From positions 19,302,303-19,366,302 of the forward strand of contig NC_092863.1 in the NCBI RefSeq assembly GCF_032062135.1: 64,000 nt of DNA, given 5' to 3'. A program made the translations under genes and the position numbers. Source of the DNA: Pyxicephalus adspersus. Lineage: Eukaryota; Chordata; Amphibia; Anura; Pyxicephalidae. This document shows, piece after piece, positions 60,875 through 64,000 of the stretch (positions are counted from its first letter, which is position 1; each line of letters starts with the position of its first letter). The notes under the pieces were generated by a model. It did not search any database. It was not told the origin of the DNA and saw only the letters and a list, made by a program, of their open reading frames with translations.

Positions 60875-61720
60875 TAAGTGTCACTGTGAAAGACCTGGGA
60901 CATCTCTCGGCACTCTGAAAATGAGGATGTCCAAATATTGGCCAAAACTGTCACTGACAAGGTTTTTGTTGCTGCCAATGTCACTATTGGTGAGCCTTAT
61001 CTTGAAAAGTCAATTCACTCCACTAGGTGAAAAATTTTAGTAAAATTGGAAAAGCTTAAAACTGTCATTTTTATTTACAAAAAATCATGTTAAAAACAAG
61101 GTTAATCAGAAAAGACAATGGCTTTGCAGACTGTTGTAAATTTTCTTCTTGTAATTCAAAACAAAATAATGAACACTTGGACTGTCAGTGAGAAACACAA
61201 TTAACAGACTAATTATGTTGGAAGTAAAGGCTCATTTTAGAGGCAATATAATAGTAATTGAACCATGGGTTCTAAAACTTTGTAAATTTGAAAAAGTAAA
61301 TCTTTTGGCAGCTGGGTCTACTGGACTACACTCTCTCTAACTCAAGGCCTTCATACTTTAAATCCTTCAGCATGGGATGGCTCCCAAGGTCTGACTTTTT
61401 AATCACCTATACCTTGCAATATTTTGGGAAAATTGGCACAAACTTTTTTCACACCATCATATATCACAGTTTTGATAAGTTTATTATGAGACAAGCTTAG
61501 GTGTCTGCTTTTAAGTCTTTTATTTCACATTCTTATTTTCACTTGTTCCACTAATGATATGCTACTGGTAAAATGAGTGATAAGTCGAACACACCAAAAT
61601 AGTATAATGCAATAATGCTACCAAAACATGTGTACATCTAGAAGACACTGTAATTGCTATAAAGCGTTTCAGAAAATTATTCACATCTGATATGAAAATT
61701 GATTTAAACCATCTGCCTAT

Positions 61721-61721
<1 letters not shown>

Positions 61722-61751
<30 letters not shown>

Positions 61752-61752
61752 A
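61722..61752. repeat. (CA)n(TA)n microsatellite
   Basis: A pure ACACAC run passes directly into ATATAT. Confidence 0.95.
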
Positions 61753-61819
61753 TATAGCAGCCATTGTCAGCCAAGGTTCCCCCAGAAGTTGACAGCCAAC
61801 TGTGGATATCTGTCTATAA

Positions 61820-62310
61820 CAGGGGTGTCAAACTCTGGCCCGCGGGCCAAATCTGGTCATCAAGGTCCTTTTTTTTGGCCCCCCAAAGAATTCCAAAAAT
61901 GAACTACATCTGGCCCGTCCACCCGCGGTACCACCTCACAACATCATTTTCAATACATGCAATACATAGACATTATCCTTGTACACCCATCAAGTGACAC
62001 GAAGCCTAGGCAATGATCACATGGTGCCTTGTGGGGGGCATTGTGTTTGTTTCAATCCATTAGAGACTGCACAGTGTAATATTTAGTGTCAGACAAACTT
62101 GTGATGTGAGAGGATGAACAATACACAGGCTGCATAGATAGATGGAAAATAATCTTTTCAACCCTAAAGTGTGTGTAGAGGTGTTTGTTTTTGTTAGTTA
62201 TGGATGAAGTAGAAAACTTCTTCAATTTCTTAATAAATTTCAAGTTTGGCCTCCGACTTGGTCTAAGTTTTTAATTTCGCTCCTTTGTGTATTTGAGTTT
62301 GACACCCCTG
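61820..62310. mobile_element. hAT-like MITE, 491 bp, perfect 8-bp target duplication
   Basis: Ends CAGGGGTGTCAAACTC (61820-61835) and GAGTTTGACACCCCTG (62295-62310) are perfect 16-bp inverted repeats. The target duplication GTCTATAA is identical on both sides (61812-61819 and 62311-62318). The interior holds GGCCCGCGGGCCAAATCTGG, a typical motif of this widespread MITE type. Perfect duplication suggests a fairly recent insertion. Confidence 0.93.
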
Positions 62311-62911
62311 GTCTATAAGGATTGTATTTGGACCACCATGGTAAGAACGACAGTCTTCATTCTAACCATCAATGTCAGGGGCATCATTCCAAATAATGTA
62401 TTATTGAGGTGGTTCCCTGAAATCTAAACCTTATTTAAGGAATTAATCAAGGCTGTATTATAGCATGTACATACACAAGAAAAAATGAGAGAGGTTTAAA
62501 TTCAGGTTAAACATATATTGATTATTACAAGGTAATTAAATGCAGAGATCAATGAATGACCTACTGACCTTAATGTATTCACCTGCAGGCCAATCCCATT
62601 CCCTTTTCTGCTAGCACATTTTAATAATATAAAGGGAACTAAAGGTAAAGTATAGCATTTACTCTAAATACAAATGACTCTGTAAGAAGGTTAACCCACA
62701 CTACCTTTATTTATTAACAATTTTGTTTATGTTGTGCTTACCTAATTATTGATAAATTTAATGTTATGGTAGTTTATTAGTGATGATGCAGTGGTGTAGA
62801 GTGGCAGCAGAGATTTGCAGGTTTCATTGTTCACCAGCCAAGGACCAGAAGCCCAGTGTGTCCGGTAACAAGGCAGTATTCAGCCTGGTCTGTTATGATA
62901 ATGATTGGAGT

Positions 62912-63425
62912 AGTGTTTCTCAAGCAGGGCTATGTGGAAGCCTAAAGCTTTGTACACACGTCCAATGTTTCTCCCCAATAATCGGCTTAGGGCCGATATC
63001 GGACGAGAATCTGGCGTGTGTACAGCGCCCAACGTCCATCTTCTGAACGATCGTCCTGGTGGATCCACGGACTATGAACGACAAATGATCCTATAGCAAG
63101 GGAAGGGGAAGAGCGCACAGCAGGGTGCTGCTCTGTCGTTCTCCCCTCTCCATAGAGCAGAATGGTGCTGTATGTACAGCACTCGTTCATGCATCGTGCA
63201 GTCCTTAGTTGTTGGAGAGGATCGTGAAAGAAAAAAAATTGCACGTGTGTATGCAGCTTAAGGTTCCTCCAGAGGTTTCTAGGGGTTCCTTGAGCAACAT
63301 ATGCCACTCCCGTCAGTTTAACTGAAATCAATGATCTTTTTGGATATCTGTATGGTTGATATTCCTCCCACTGACCAGTACACTAATGTACTGTGAGCTG
63401 TAAATATATCAGCTAGAGCAGCGAT
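62912..63425. mobile_element. hAT-like repeat split by a nested MITE
   Basis: TAGTGTTTCTCAAGCAGGGC (62911-62930) continues after the MITE as GGTTCCTCCAGAGGTTTCTA, GGGGTTCCTTGAGCAAC, CTGACCAGTACACTAATGTA and TGTGAGCTGTAAATATA. The same motif order is seen uninterrupted at 46868-47105. Confidence 0.65.
62946..63258 (-). mobile_element. Harbinger-like MITE copy 5, TAA duplication, nested
   Basis: Ends AGCTTTGTACACACGT and ACGTGTGTATGCAGCT, flanked by TAA at 62943-62945 and 63259-63261. Orientation is opposite to copy 2. Removing it with one TAA restores the host hAT-like repeat. Confidence 0.9.
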
Positions 63426-64000
63426 TCCCTGAAACTCTTCTCAATTAGAGAAAGAGGCATAGATAGCAGTGATCTCTGTCTGTTGACAGCAGTATAGAGA
63501 CTCCTTTAAGAAGTGACGTCTGTGAAGATTGCGACAAAATAATGCTAAGTAATAGAAAATTTGCATTGGATGTTAGCCCACTAGCATTACGATTCTTCAG
63601 TTTATACCAGTTTTTTTGCCAGTAAATTGATCCTGTTCCTTGTAAAGTTTACATAGTGGCTTTAATAATTATACAGAACATTTGGTTACCTTGAGGATGA
63701 TCAGGAGCTATAGATGGTATTGTTTTTTGTTTTTGTTTTACTGAAAAAGAAATTGAAAAAAAAACGCCTCTTCCCCCCCCCGTAACTTAACATGATGTTT
63801 TATTCTTGAACACAACAATGTTGCAACCTTGGGAGCTGATTGGTGATTTGCCATATTGAAAGCAGCTCTAAGGGACCTCCTGATATCTTATTAATAAAGC
63901 TTGCAAGCAAACTTTATTTCATATACAGGTGTACAATTGTGTTGCAAAAATTCATATAGATGAATGATTCGCATATGTGATTTTCTGTTGAGTTAATGTT
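63426..64000. other. distal spacer, nothing recognised
   Basis: AT-rich noncoding sequence to the window edge. A C run at 63773-63781 is the only notable feature. Confidence 0.5.

Noticed and set aside
53666..64000. SKAP1 exons, the usual neighbour 3' of hoxb1
   Set aside because: No SKAP1-like peptide was recognised in the downstream 10 kb; the gene may lie further out.

Overview
The window is vertebrate genomic DNA covering the anterior (3') end of a HoxB cluster. Three two-exon homeobox genes lie on the + strand in the conserved order hoxb3 (11982-13667), hoxb2 (17899-19049) and hoxb1 (51703-53307). Paralogue identity rests on hexapeptide type, homeodomain type and the N- and C-terminal signatures. 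AT-rich introns and spacers, expanded intergenic DNA, and repeat families of a kind I associate with frogs suggest an anuran amphibian, possibly a ranid-like frog. The species is inference.

Layout. 1-11863 is the hoxb4-hoxb3 spacer and hoxb3 upstream region. It has a six-copy ~89-bp tandem array, a G+C-richer block ending in a good splice donor near 9541, and an assembly gap inside a TA microsatellite. hoxb3 is intact from codon 17 onward, but codon 16 reads TAG in this assembly. The 4.2-kb hoxb3-hoxb2 spacer is nearly free of transposons and holds candidate rhombomere enhancer motifs and the hoxb2 promoter. The hoxb2 3' region carries a threefold ~165-189 bp repeat.

19788-51400, the hoxb2-hoxb1 spacer, is about 32 kb and heavily invaded. 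It holds a decayed mariner, a decayed Tc1-like element with a LINE-type insertion inside it, PIF/Harbinger-like MITEs with 3-bp TAA/TTA duplications, a hAT-like MITE with 8-bp duplications, a pogo/Tigger-like MITE, a tRNA-type SINE, an unclassified GC-richer repeat in three copies, a ~200-bp-arm inverted repeat, and a broken repeat-type ORF of unknown function. A second assembly gap lies at 49090-49969.

hoxb1 is preceded by a recognisable r4 autoregulatory element (51454-51519: Pbx/Hox-type repeats plus a Sox/Oct site). Its intron contains a 14-copy 37-bp minisatellite starting next to the splice donor. About 2.2 kb downstream two DR5-type retinoic-acid response elements lie within 102 bp. 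The last 8 kb again carry MITEs and hAT-like elements, one of them showing a nested insertion.

The genes encode nuclear TALE-partnered transcription factors that pattern the hindbrain. The visible regulatory motifs (Pbx/Hox, Meis, Sox/Oct, RARE, Krox20-like) fit the known hoxb1-to-hoxb2 cross-regulatory circuit. No bacterial-type or wholly new gene system was found. The most notable points are the hoxb3 stop codon, the clean motif architecture around hoxb1, and the contrast between transposon-poor and transposon-rich spacers.
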